Source: Nitrospinaceae bacterium (lineage in GTDB: Bacteria; Nitrospinota; Nitrospinia; Nitrospinales; VA-1). From it: a stretch of 51,188 bases of DNA. The stretch's first letter is position 1. Each line of letters opens with the position of its first letter. The translations under genes and the position numbers were made by a program. A model generated the notes under the pieces. It did no database searches, was not told where the DNA came from, and saw only the letters and a program-made list of their open reading frames with translations. The stretch covers positions 1-51,188 of the forward strand of contig JAJDAZ010000054.1 in NCBI GenBank assembly GCA_029261595.1, given 5' to 3'. Of the stretch, positions 43,863 to 51,188 are shown in pieces.

Positions 43863-45803
43863 ATGGCCAAACGCAAGAAAAAGATCATTATCGTGGGTGG
43901 GGGGCTGGCCGGATTGTCCGCCGCCATGAAAATTTGCGAATCCAATGCCGAAGTCATCATCGTTGCCTACCAGTCCCTGAAACGATCCCACTCCGTTTGC
44001 GCCCAGGGGGGCATCAATGCGGCCATCGACTCCAAAGGAGAAGGTGATTCCCCGGAAAACCATTTTTACGACACCATCAAGGGCGGGGATTTTTTAGCCG
44101 AACAACCGCTGGTGCGGGACATGTGTTACAAGGCACCTTCCATCATTCATCTGATGGACCGAATGGGCGTGGCGTTCAATCGAACAAGCGAAGGCCACCT
44201 GGCCTTCCGTAGATTTGGCGGAACGCTTTATTCCCGCACCGCCTTTTCCGGAGCGACCACGGGCCAGCAGTTAGTTTATTCGCTGGACGAGCAAATCCGC
44301 AAATACGAACACGATGGGATGGTCCAGAAAATGGTGTGGCACGAGTACCTGGGCGCCGTCCTCGACTCCAAGGGAATCTGCCGGGGCGCCATCATCCACG
44401 ATCTTAGAACCAACGAGGTTTTTACCCTAGCAGGCGACGCGGTGATCCTCGCTACCGGAGGCCCGAGCCAGGTTTATGCCGGTTCCACCGCCTCGACCGT
44501 AAACACGGGGGCGGCGGCCACCATGGCCTATATGCAGGGCGCCAAATACGCCAACGGCGAGTTCATCCAGATTCACCCCACCGCTATTCCGGGGCGCGAC
44601 AAGCTTCGCCTCATGAGCGAATCGGCCCGTGGAGAAGGCGGACGCATCTGGGTGCCCAAACGGGCGGACGACAACCGCGATCCCCTGAATATTCCGGAGA
44701 TGGAGCGTTACTACTTCCTCGAAGAAAAATACCCGCTGTTCGGCAACCTGGTGCCAAGAGACGTCGCCTCCAGAGAAATTTACGACGTGGTTTACAACCA
44801 AAACCTGGGGATCGGAGGGCAACCCATGGTCTATCTCGACCTCACGCATAAGTCCAAGGAGTTTTTGCAGGACCGGCTGGGCGGCATCCTCGATATCTAT
44901 AAAAAATTCACCGGCGACGATCCCAAAGTGACTCCCATGAAAATTTTCCCTGCCGTTCATTATTCTATGGGCGGCCTGTGGACCGATTACGAAACCGATT
45001 CCGAGGGAATGATCGAACCCAAATCGCCGCGCAATCAAATGACCTCCATTCAGGGCCTCTACGCCGCAGGAGAGGCGGACTGCCATTATCACGGCGCCAA
45101 TCGCCTGGGGGCCAATTCTCTGCTCAGTTGTATTTACACGGGACTGATGATGGGACCGGGAGTTTTGAGTTATGCGGACAATATTTCCCAATCAGCCGAC
45201 AGCGTTCCCTCCAGCGTTTTTAGCGATGCCAAAACCTATTGGAGGGGGCGGTTCAAATCTATCAGCAAAATGAGGGGAAGGGAAAACCCCTATAAACTGC
45301 ACCGGGAGCTGGGCGAAATGATGATGGCCAACGTGTTGATCGTCCGGGACAACAAAACCCTGGACAAGGCCTACAACAGCATCAGCGACTTTGAGACCCG
45401 AATGAAAGACATCAATTGCGTTGACAGCAACGACTGGGCCAACCCGACCCCCAGCTTTATCAATCAACTTTATTGCATGATTCAATTGTGCAAAATCATC
45501 ACCAAAGGGGCTTTGATGCGGGACGAATTCCGGGGCGCCCACTACAAGCCGGAGTTTGATTTGAAGCAACCCAAGGATTTTGACCCGCATGAATACATCC
45601 ACTACCAGGAGCAACTGAATTTTGGCGAGGTTTCTGCCGACGCCTTCCCGAAATCTCATCTCGATTACATGAAACGGTTCGAGGCAAACAATAAAAAATG
45701 GTTGAAAACTTCGATCGCGCAATTTAAAAACAATCAACCCAATATCACCTACGCGGATGTGAACACTTCATTAGTGATCCCCCGTCCGCGAAAATACGAT
45801 TGA
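43863..45803 (+). CDS. sdhA: Succinate dehydrogenase/fumarate reductase flavoprotein subunit
   Basis: 646 residues. The FAD-binding GGGLAGLSAAMK is at about 10-21, with HSVCAQGGINAA (the His that covalently binds FAD) at 48-59. QIHPTAIPG and SESARGEGGRIWV lie near 240-270, and HYHGANRLGANSLLSC at about 410-425. It oxidises succinate to fumarate or the reverse. GGGAGGG stands just before the ATG, and the stop codon is 8 bases before the sdhB ATG. Length and motifs match type-B SdhA. Confidence 0.96.
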   Translation: MAKRKKKIIIVGGGLAGLSAAMKICESNAEVIIVAYQSLKRSHSVCAQGGINAAIDSKGEGDSPENHFYDTIKGGDFLAEQPLVRDMCYKAPSIIHLMDRMGVAFNRTSEGHLAFRRFGGTLYSRTAFSGATTGQQLVYSLDEQIRKYEHDGMVQKMVWHEYLGAVLDSKGICRGAIIHDLRTNEVFTLAGDAVILATGGPSQVYAGSTASTVNTGAAATMAYMQGAKYANGEFIQIHPTAIPGRDKLRLMSESARGEGGRIWVPKRADDNRDPLNIPEMERYYFLEEKYPLFGNLVPRDVASREIYDVVYNQNLGIGGQPMVYLDLTHKSKEFLQDRLGGILDIYKKFTGDDPKVTPMKIFPAVHYSMGGLWTDYETDSEGMIEPKSPRNQMTSIQGLYAAGEADCHYHGANRLGANSLLSCIYTGLMMGPGVLSYADNISQSADSVPSSVFSDAKTYWRGRFKSISKMRGRENPYKLHRELGEMMMANVLIVRDNKTLDKAYNSISDFETRMKDINCVDSNDWANPTPSFINQLYCMIQLCKIITKGALMRDEFRGAHYKPEFDLKQPKDFDPHEYIHYQEQLNFGEVSADAFPKSHLDYMKRFEANNKKWLKTSIAQFKNNQPNITYADVNTSLVIPRPRKYD

Positions 45804-45811
45804 GTGTCCCT

Positions 45812-46561
45812 ATGAGCCAGGAAACCATCAAACTCAAAATCAAGCGGCAGGATAATCCCCGGTCGAAATCCTACTGGCAGGAATTTGAAATTCCATACCA
45901 GCCTTTGTCTAACGTCATCTCCTGCCTTCAGGATATACAGAAATCCCCGGTCGCGGCCAATGACCTGGGGGTCGATCCCGTCATCTGGGATTGCAGTTGC
46001 CTGGAGGAAGTCTGCGGTTCCTGCACCATGCTCATCAATGGCCGGGTCCGGCAGGCATGCACCGCCCTGGTGGACCAGATCGAAAAACCCATCGTGCTGG
46101 AACCGATGTCCAAGTTTCCTGTTATCCGGGACCTCATGGTGGATCGCAACCGAATGTTCCGCGCATTGAAAAAAGTCAAAGCCTGGGTGGATATCGATGG
46201 AAGCCAGGACCTAGGCGAAGGCCCCATCATGTCGGACCACATCCGGGCCACCCGCTACACCCTCTCCGAATGCATGACCTGCGGGTGTTGCCTCGAAGCC
46301 TGTCCGCAATACACCAAGGACAACTCCTTTCTGGGAGCGGCGGCGTTCAGCCAGGTGCGGTTGTTCAACCTGCACCCGACCGGAGCCATGAATGCGGATG
46401 AACGCCTGGAGGAGGTAATGGGAAAAGGCGGAATCGCCGATTGTGGCAACGCCCAGGCCTGTGTCGAAGCGTGCCCCAAAAATATCCCGTTGACGGATTC
46501 CATCGCCGATATCAGCCGGCAAACTTCCTTAAAACTATTGAAAGATCTTCTGTTGAAGTAA
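45812..46561 (+). CDS. sdhB: Succinate dehydrogenase/fumarate reductase iron-sulfur subunit
   Basis: 249 residues from ATG at 45812; a TTG at 45800 overlapping the sdhA stop is the other candidate. The [2Fe-2S] site is CSCLEEVCGSC...QAC. The [4Fe-4S] site is CMTCGCCLEACP, and the third cluster site is CGNAQACVEACPKNIP. It carries electrons from FAD in SdhA to the hemes and quinone in SdhC. It is the last gene of the sdhCAB operon. Confidence 0.95.
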   Translation: MSQETIKLKIKRQDNPRSKSYWQEFEIPYQPLSNVISCLQDIQKSPVAANDLGVDPVIWDCSCLEEVCGSCTMLINGRVRQACTALVDQIEKPIVLEPMSKFPVIRDLMVDRNRMFRALKKVKAWVDIDGSQDLGEGPIMSDHIRATRYTLSECMTCGCCLEACPQYTKDNSFLGAAAFSQVRLFNLHPTGAMNADERLEEVMGKGGIADCGNAQACVEACPKNIPLTDSIADISRQTSLKLLKDLLLK

Positions 46562-46681
46562 AAATCAGAGTGAACTCCGAGTTATCATTTAAAACCCCGC
46601 GTCGATTTGTTAGTATGTAACCCTGTTAATCGTCGTATCGGGCGGTTTTTCCGCTGGAATATATTCTAAAAGGAAGGCTCA

Positions 46682-47566
46682 ATGAAAGTTTCCCTCGCAA
46701 GCGCTTTAGGGACCTGCTTTGGCGTTCAGGATGCCATCAACATGGCAATGGCCCCTGAATTTCAAGATAATTTAACCATCCTCGGGCAACTGGTCCACAA
46801 CCCGCAAATCAATGAATCCCTTAAAAATAACGGCGTGGACGTGGTCAAGGGCATCGAGGACATTGACCAGATCAAAACCAAAAAGGTGATGATCACGGCT
46901 CATGGCGCGGCGGAAAAAACCAAACAGAAACTGAACGATGCCGGCTTTACGGTATATGATGCCAGTTGTCCGCTGGTCATGCGCGTCCATAAAACCATCA
47001 AGGGCATGGTGGAGAAGAATTTTTTTCCGGTGGTCATCGGCCAGAAAGACCATGTGGAAGTCCGCGGCATCGTGGGCGATCTGGACGATTACCTCGTCAT
47101 CAATGGAGAGGCCGATCTGGAAAAAATCCGTGAACGGGGCAAACGCAAACTGGGCATCGTGAGCCAGACGACCCAGCAGGTGGACAAGGTGGAATCCCTG
47201 GTAAAAAAAATCACCGCCATGGACTGCGTAGACGCGGTCTCGTTTGTCAACACCATCTGCCAGCCCACCCGCGACCGGCAGATCGCCGTCTGGGAATTGG
47301 CCGACCAGGTCGATCTCATGATTGTGATCGGGGGTTTCAACTCATCCAACACAAAAAAACTGGTGCAGGTTTGCGATGAAAAAAAGATCGAAGCCCACCA
47401 TATCGAATCCACCTCCCAATTGGATAAATCCTGGTTCAAGGACAAACAGCACGTTGGCATCACCGCAGGAACCAGCACTCCGGAAAACGTGATCAACGAG
47501 TTGCATGAGGAAATATTAAGCATTGCCCAGGAAATGAAGAATCCAACGGAGACCGTAGCCCCCTGA
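46682..47566 (+). CDS. ispH: 4-hydroxy-3-methylbut-2-enyl diphosphate reductase IspH
   Basis: 294 residues. It catalyses the last step of the MEP pathway to IPP and DMAPP with a [4Fe-4S] cluster. Cluster cysteines C12 (GTCFGV), C96 (ASCPLV) and C193 (NTICQPT) match E. coli positions. H39, H74, H124 and E126 (DHVEVRG) are also conserved. The first motif reads TCFGVQDA in place of the usual CAGVxRA, so this belongs to a variant subgroup. AAGGAAGG precedes the ATG. The product feeds the squalene synthase-like gene that follows. Confidence 0.92.
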   Translation: MKVSLASALGTCFGVQDAINMAMAPEFQDNLTILGQLVHNPQINESLKNNGVDVVKGIEDIDQIKTKKVMITAHGAAEKTKQKLNDAGFTVYDASCPLVMRVHKTIKGMVEKNFFPVVIGQKDHVEVRGIVGDLDDYLVINGEADLEKIRERGKRKLGIVSQTTQQVDKVESLVKKITAMDCVDAVSFVNTICQPTRDRQIAVWELADQVDLMIVIGGFNSSNTKKLVQVCDEKKIEAHHIESTSQLDKSWFKDKQHVGITAGTSTPENVINELHEEILSIAQEMKNPTETVAP

Positions 47567-47765
47567 CCCTCCCCCGAATTTTGCGGAAGAATCACACACC
47601 TTTATTACAAAGTCCCTGTTATCCTTATTTATTTTCGTGATAAACTGTGGGCTTAGCTGAAAAAACAGGTTTTCGATACTCCTGAGGGACATGAGATTGG
47701 AAACTCTGTAGGTTTGTTGAGCCGCAAGATACGGTTATTGATCCACGATTAATTTCATTAGAGAT

Positions 47766-48881
47766 ATGGTTGACGATTGGCAATATTGCGTGAAAACGCT
47801 TCCCAGGGTAAGCCGCACCTTCGCCTTGAACATCGCGGTGCTCCGGGGCGAAATTCACCGAAGCGTTTTGGTCGCCTACCTTTTCTGCCGCATCGTGGAT
47901 ACCGTGGAGGATGCGGCAAAGCTGGATGCCGGAATTAAAATCAAACTTCTTTTGGAATTCGCACATTTACTGGAAGATCCCTCACATCGTGCCCAGGCTT
48001 TGAGCCAATGGATCGCCGATTGTGAAGTGGTGGACGGAAGCGTCAACGACCTCGAACTGCTTTCCCAAACCACCCGGGTCTTCAACGTTTTTGACAGCCT
48101 GGAAGAAAAATATCGACAGCAAATCATTCCCTCTGTGTCAAAAATGGCGCGCGGCATGGCTTATTTTCAAAAACGCTTCGAGGCCGACAAAATGACTCCC
48201 CTTGAGGACGAAGAGGAGCTTGAGGAGTATTGCTATTTTGTCGCGGGGTTAGTGGGCGAAATGCTCTGCAATCTTTTCTTCCTGGAACTCCCGTCCCTGT
48301 CGGACGAGGCGCGTGAAACCATGAAGAACAACGCCGTGTCCTTTGGACTGGGCCTGCAAATGACCAACATCTCAAAAGACATCGTCGCCGACCGTGAACG
48401 CGGGTGGTCCTACATTCCCAAGGGCCTCATCATGGAAAAGGGGCTGACGGTGGAAGAATTTCATTCGGGAGTGTCCATCGAGAAGAACCTGGAAATCCTC
48501 GAGAAACTCCTGCAAAAAACCACGGGACACCTGGAGGACGCCTTGAAATTCTCCCTGGCCATCCCAAATTATAAGTTTTCTCTGCGCTTATTTTGTATCT
48601 GGCCTTTGTGGATGGCCATGGAAACGGTGGCCGAATTGCACAACAACCCGGCGCTCCTCACCTCTTCAGCACCTGTAAAAATCTCCCGTGGGACGGTGAG
48701 AAGGATATTGTGGTCCACCCCTTTGATCGTTTATTCAGACTTCCTGCTACAACGTTCTTTTCAAAATATTCTCGAAACCAGGGAATTGCATAGCCCGTCC
48801 CCTTTCAATCTTGAAAATCTTCAGAAACGGCTGGGGAAAATTCCTCTGGCCTCCGTGACTTCCAACACTCAACCCGCATGA
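47766..48881 (+). CDS. Squalene/phytoene synthase family protein, squalene synthase-like
   Basis: 371 residues. The first Asp-rich motif is DTVED (45-49) in YLFCRIVDTVED, and the second is DIVAD (205-209) in QMTNISKDIVADRERGWSYIP. YCYFVAGLVGEML (about 155-167) is typical of farnesyl-diphosphate farnesyltransferases. It should condense two prenyl diphosphates head to head, giving squalene or a carotenoid precursor. The motif spacing and FVAGLVG resemble eukaryote-type squalene synthase more than CrtB, which is an inference. No TM tail is apparent. It lies 200 bases after ispH. Confidence 0.88.
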   Translation: MVDDWQYCVKTLPRVSRTFALNIAVLRGEIHRSVLVAYLFCRIVDTVEDAAKLDAGIKIKLLLEFAHLLEDPSHRAQALSQWIADCEVVDGSVNDLELLSQTTRVFNVFDSLEEKYRQQIIPSVSKMARGMAYFQKRFEADKMTPLEDEEELEEYCYFVAGLVGEMLCNLFFLELPSLSDEARETMKNNAVSFGLGLQMTNISKDIVADRERGWSYIPKGLIMEKGLTVEEFHSGVSIEKNLEILEKLLQKTTGHLEDALKFSLAIPNYKFSLRLFCIWPLWMAMETVAELHNNPALLTSSAPVKISRGTVRRILWSTPLIVYSDFLLQRSFQNILETRELHSPSPFNLENLQKRLGKIPLASVTSNTQPA

Positions 48882-48888
48882 AATTCCC

Positions 48889-49338
48889 ATGAGCCCGAAA
48901 GAACGTTTTATCGACAACAATAACGGAACCATCACCGACACCAAAACCGAGCTGACCTGGAGTAAAGAAGACACCTGGCAAAGTGACGGCAAATGGGTGT
49001 CCTGGGATGAAGCCATGGATCATGTCTATCATTTTCGCGATACAAGATTCGGCGGGACCACCGAATGGCGGCTCCCCGGAAATGAGGAAGTGCTTAGTAT
49101 TTATGACTCTGAGGCGAAAAATACGGACAAATATGGCAACGAAATTCACTTGCCCACCATTTTCCCTTCAGGCCCGCTGTCCACGATCTGGATTCACGAA
49201 CATTTTACGGGCAATGAAGGCTATATTCTGGATTTCAAGAACGGCGAAATTCGCTCCCTGAACAAGAGCAAAAGCGGACGAATGGCGGTTCGACCGGTGA
49301 CGGGTAAAATGAAAAAGTCTGAACCCGTCAACCCATAA
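48889..49338 (+). CDS. DUF1566 (Lcl C-terminal-like) domain protein
   Basis: 149 residues. It begins directly with the DUF1566 pattern: RFIDNNNGTITDTKTELTWSK, then WRLPGNEEVLSIYD, and ends with the strand GRMAVRPV. The fold is found in many surface or secreted bacterial proteins and has no assigned activity. No signal peptide is present. It starts 7 bases after the squalene synthase stop and is likely translated from the same message. Confidence 0.8.
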   Translation: MSPKERFIDNNNGTITDTKTELTWSKEDTWQSDGKWVSWDEAMDHVYHFRDTRFGGTTEWRLPGNEEVLSIYDSEAKNTDKYGNEIHLPTIFPSGPLSTIWIHEHFTGNEGYILDFKNGEIRSLNKSKSGRMAVRPVTGKMKKSEPVNP

Positions 49339-49416
49339 TATCCTCTTGGATAAATCCTTTTTCCACTGACAGCCATCTTATAACCTTAATTTTCCCTATC
49401 CTAACGGACCGATATT

Positions 49417-49872
49417 ATGAGTAAAAACAACCTCATTTACATAGCCGCCAGTTTATGGGGGTTGATCGGGTTGTTTTTGATCTATCGGGGAATCCATATG
49501 TATCAACTCGCGGTGGATGAACAAAACTCCACCCAAATGGGCATCATTTTATCCGTAACCATCGGAATATTCGTGGGTTTTTTCAAGGGCCTTTTTGTAT
49601 TGAGCAAATCCGCGCGCAAAAATAAATCGCGCATTCAAGGGTTGGAGTCGCCTTTGAAACTGCATCATATCTTTTCTAAACCATTTTATGGCCTGATCGC
49701 CGGTATGATGCTCCTGGGCATCCTTCTTAGAAATTTCAACGAATATCTGGGCGGCTATATCGTGGTTGCCGGGGTTTATTGCGGCATCGGCGTCGCCCTG
49801 ATGGTGGGTAGCAGGGCCTACTGGAAATCCGAGGACGAAGCTCCGATACCAGAGTCCACTCCACAACTTTAA
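49417..49872 (+). CDS. Small four-TM membrane protein, function unknown
   Basis: 151 residues with hydrophobic spans at about 6-24, 42-62, 88-104 and 112-131. A basic loop between the second and third spans (KSARKNKSRIQ) suggests the cytoplasmic side. The C-terminal tail is acidic and Pro/Ser-rich. No family is recognised. It lies in a rightward row with the next membrane protein, gap 23 bases. Confidence 0.7.
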   Translation: MSKNNLIYIAASLWGLIGLFLIYRGIHMYQLAVDEQNSTQMGIILSVTIGIFVGFFKGLFVLSKSARKNKSRIQGLESPLKLHHIFSKPFYGLIAGMMLLGILLRNFNEYLGGYIVVAGVYCGIGVALMVGSRAYWKSEDEAPIPESTPQL

Positions 49873-49895
49873 AACTTTATTGAAATACTTATAAT

Positions 49896-50303
49896 ATGAA
49901 AAACTTTTTTCTCACATTGCATATGATCTCCATGTGCCTGGTGATCGGAACTCTTTTCCTGCAATCGCTCAGCGTGGTATTCCGTCTCAAGCTAAAAAAT
50001 GAAACCGAGGCATTGGGATTAAAAAAAACTCAGGCCCGCATTCATAAATTTATCTACTATCCGATCCTGGGAGTGACCCTCATCTCCGGAATTTTCCTGG
50101 CAGTGCATACAGGCGCGTTCCAGGAAGCCAGCTGGATCAAAGCCAAAATGGTTCTGCTGATCGTGTTGATCGGTCTCGGAATCATGAATGGAAAACAAAT
50201 TTCCCAGGACGTGTTGCCTAAAAAATATGCGATGATGGTGCATATTCCGATTTTCATCGTCGGCGCGGGAATGATTTACCTGGCAACCATAAAACCATTT
50301 TAA
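49896..50303 (+). CDS. Small four-TM membrane protein, CopD/DUF2269-like
   Basis: 135 residues with four TM spans. Histidines lie in the first span (TLHMISMCLVIGTLF), at the start of the second (RIHKFIYYPILG) and in the last (VHIPIFIVG). KAKMVLLIVLIGLG in the third matches the CopD/SirB2-like membrane families that may bind heme or copper. The assignment is tentative. It follows the previous membrane protein closely and is the last gene before the repeat-rich gap. Confidence 0.65.
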   Translation: MKNFFLTLHMISMCLVIGTLFLQSLSVVFRLKLKNETEALGLKKTQARIHKFIYYPILGVTLISGIFLAVHTGAFQEASWIKAKMVLLIVLIGLGIMNGKQISQDVLPKKYAMMVHIPIFIVGAGMIYLATIKPF

Positions 50304-50360
50304 TTTATGGGGCGATGGCCGTTTGGCTCTCATCACCATTCGTTGACAGACAGGCGTTGG

Positions 50361-50390
50361 AACCACAGATGAACACAGATAAACACAGAT
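50361..50390. repeat. Three 10-bp tandem units ending ACAGAT
   Basis: AACCACAGAT, GAACACAGAT and AAACACAGAT follow one another without a gap. The combined string resembles a widespread dispersed repeat that I remember from several environmental genomes. Confidence 0.7.
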
Positions 50391-50420
50391 GGAGCAAAGT
50401 TCTGCTCCCCCTTCACCGAA

Positions 50421-50460
50421 GTACCCCTGCGGGGCATGAGGGCAAAGGTCAAATATCACA
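50421..50460. repeat. Dispersed CCCC-GGGG hairpin repeat, copy 2
   Basis: GTACCCCTGCGGGGCAT, then GAGGGCAAAG, ending ATATCACA. It matches 2942-2982 at most positions. Confidence 0.7.
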
Positions 50461-50499
50461 TACCCGTGCCGGGCATGAAGGCAAAGGTGACATGCCACA
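50460..50499. repeat. Dispersed CCCC-GGGG hairpin repeat, copy 3 (diverged)
   Basis: ATACCCGTGCCGGGCAT followed by GAAGGCAAAGG and GCCACA. It is in tandem with copy 2. The stem bases changed in a compensatory way (CCCG with CGGG). Confidence 0.6.
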
Positions 50500-50559
50500 G
50501 GGTTGGGGGGATTGTCCGGTCTACGCTTTCCCTTTATTTTAGGGAGGTTCTAATTTTTC

Positions 50560-50676
50560 ATGGACATTTTCCTCACCGTAATAGCCAGTATCCTGCTCAC
50601 CGTGGGATTTTTTGTCATCTGCAAGACCAGCGATGACGACGACGAAGAGGAAGAACCCGACGAGAATAAATCCTGA
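50560..50676 (+). CDS. 38-residue single-TM protein with acidic tail
   Basis: The ORF reads MDIFLTVIASILLTVGFFVI, then CKTS, then four Asp and four Glu and a short polar end. It consists of one TM helix followed by a strongly acidic tail. GGGAGG lies 12 bases upstream. It ends 3 bases before the start of the following UDG gene, which suggests it is real and co-translated. Function is unknown. Confidence 0.5.
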   Translation: MDIFLTVIASILLTVGFFVICKTSDDDDEEEEPDENKS

Positions 50677-50679
50677 GTC

Positions 50680-51188
50680 ATGCCAGACCGGGCACAATCA
50701 TTCAACCGTCTGGCCAAACAAGCGTCGAAATGCCGGGTCTGCCCGAATCTCGCCGACCAGTCTGCGGTTTTAAGCTCCGGCAACGGGTCGTTGACCGCTC
50801 AAGTGGTTTTTGTGGCCGAAGCTCCCGGCAGGTTCGGAGCCGGACGCACCGGGATTCCATTTTCGGGCGACCAGTCGGGCAAAAACTTTGAGATTCTCTT
50901 AGACCACGCCGGATGGACCCGCAACGAAGTTTTCATCACCAACGCCGCGTTGTGCAATCCCTTGCAAAACGGCAACAACCGGCGACCCACGGCTAGAGAA
51001 ATTCGGAACTGCTCCCCCTATCTGGAATCCGTCCTCAATATCATTCGACCCAAAATTGTCGTGACTTTAGGTGGCGTGGGTCTTGACGCGATCAACATGC
51101 TTTTAGGGACAAAACACCAGCTTGCAAAAACCGTCGCCCGCCCCATCGCCACGACTCAATTTACCCTGATCCCCCTGTACCACCCAAG
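50680..51188 (+). CDS. Uracil-DNA glycosylase superfamily, 4-Cys Fe-S type (partial, runs off window)
   Basis: 169 codons are visible. The [4Fe-4S] cysteines are C18, C21 (CRVC), C92 (NAALCNP) and C111 (REIRNCSPYL). Motif A is AEAPGRFGAGRTGIPFSGD, which combines the EAPG of family 4 with an RTG-FSGD stretch reminiscent of family 5 (UDGb). The C-terminal motif is reached at LYHP, where the window ends. It should excise uracil or other deaminated bases. It is the second 4-Cys UDG superfamily member in this window. Confidence 0.87.
   Translation, partial: MPDRAQSFNRLAKQASKCRVCPNLADQSAVLSSGNGSLTAQVVFVAEAPGRFGAGRTGIPFSGDQSGKNFEILLDHAGWTRNEVFITNAALCNPLQNGNNRRPTAREIRNCSPYLESVLNIIRPKIVVTLGGVGLDAINMLLGTKHQLAKTVARPIATTQFTLIPLYHP

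Overview
The window is about 51 kb of chromosomal DNA from a Gram-negative (diderm) bacterium. Signs of the outer membrane and periplasm are lipoprotein signal peptides, a C-terminal outer-membrane beta-barrel ending in Phe, periplasmic enzymes and a c-type P460 cytochrome. Gene order, small dispersed palindromic repeats and the gene set (type-B succinate dehydrogenase, eukaryote-like squalene synthase, cytochrome P460, YHS and DM13 proteins) suggest a Nitrospinota/Nitrospina-like marine lineage. That placement is an inference from memory of such genomes and was not tested. No rRNA, tRNA, CRISPR array, insertion sequence or prophage was recognised.

Layout. 1-1413: start of a suf operon (NifU-like protein, then sufB running off the left edge) behind a good sigma70-type promoter. 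1831-4082: moaA, larE and a small membrane protein. 4187-4994: a collagen-like secreted protein split by a one-base shift in a G tract. 5498-8058: leftward proC, YggS, a P-II-like protein and a single-domain response regulator. 8436-11804: a membrane histidine kinase and a PAS-GAF protein. 11851-17250: an SprT-like protease carrying a repeat-derived insertion, then a lipoprotein esterase, mutS2 and a periplasmic Tpx that lacks its resolving cysteine. 17456-21276: a PreP-type M16C protease and exonuclease III, the latter probably starting at ATT.

21299-34349 is the most interesting region, a predicted exopolysaccharide locus. A PilZ-GT2 synthase, a membrane-anchored pseudo-deacetylase and a 1391-residue TPR/deacetylase/TPR/beta-barrel protein are separated by 2-3 bases. 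A GH18-family lipoprotein converges on them, followed by a secreted alpha/beta hydrolase and two tandem AT-rich acyltransferase-3 paralogues. Together they look like a c-di-GMP-controlled poly-GlcNAc-type synthesis, export and modification system. In it the PgaA-like porin and the PgaB-like deacetylase are fused into one polypeptide.

35300-37417: a Lys-rich small protein, a repeat cluster and gatCA. 37469-40339: a putative TetR-controlled redox island (YHS protein, DUF4383 membrane protein, cytochrome P460, DM13 protein) with two clear palindromes in the divergent control region. 40326-43016: a UDG-superfamily protein, a 2-hydroxyacid dehydrogenase, an HU-like protein with a strong terminator, and a zinc-ribbon protein. 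43181-48881: sdhCAB, ispH and a squalene synthase-like gene. 48889-51188: a DUF1566 protein, two small membrane proteins, repeats, a 38-residue TM/acidic peptide and a second 4-Cys UDG running off the right edge.

Three kinds of dispersed palindromic repeat recur in the non-coding DNA (2845-2982, 5390-5462, 35550-35659, 50361-50499). A fourth type lies inside the SprT-like coding sequence (12271-12308).
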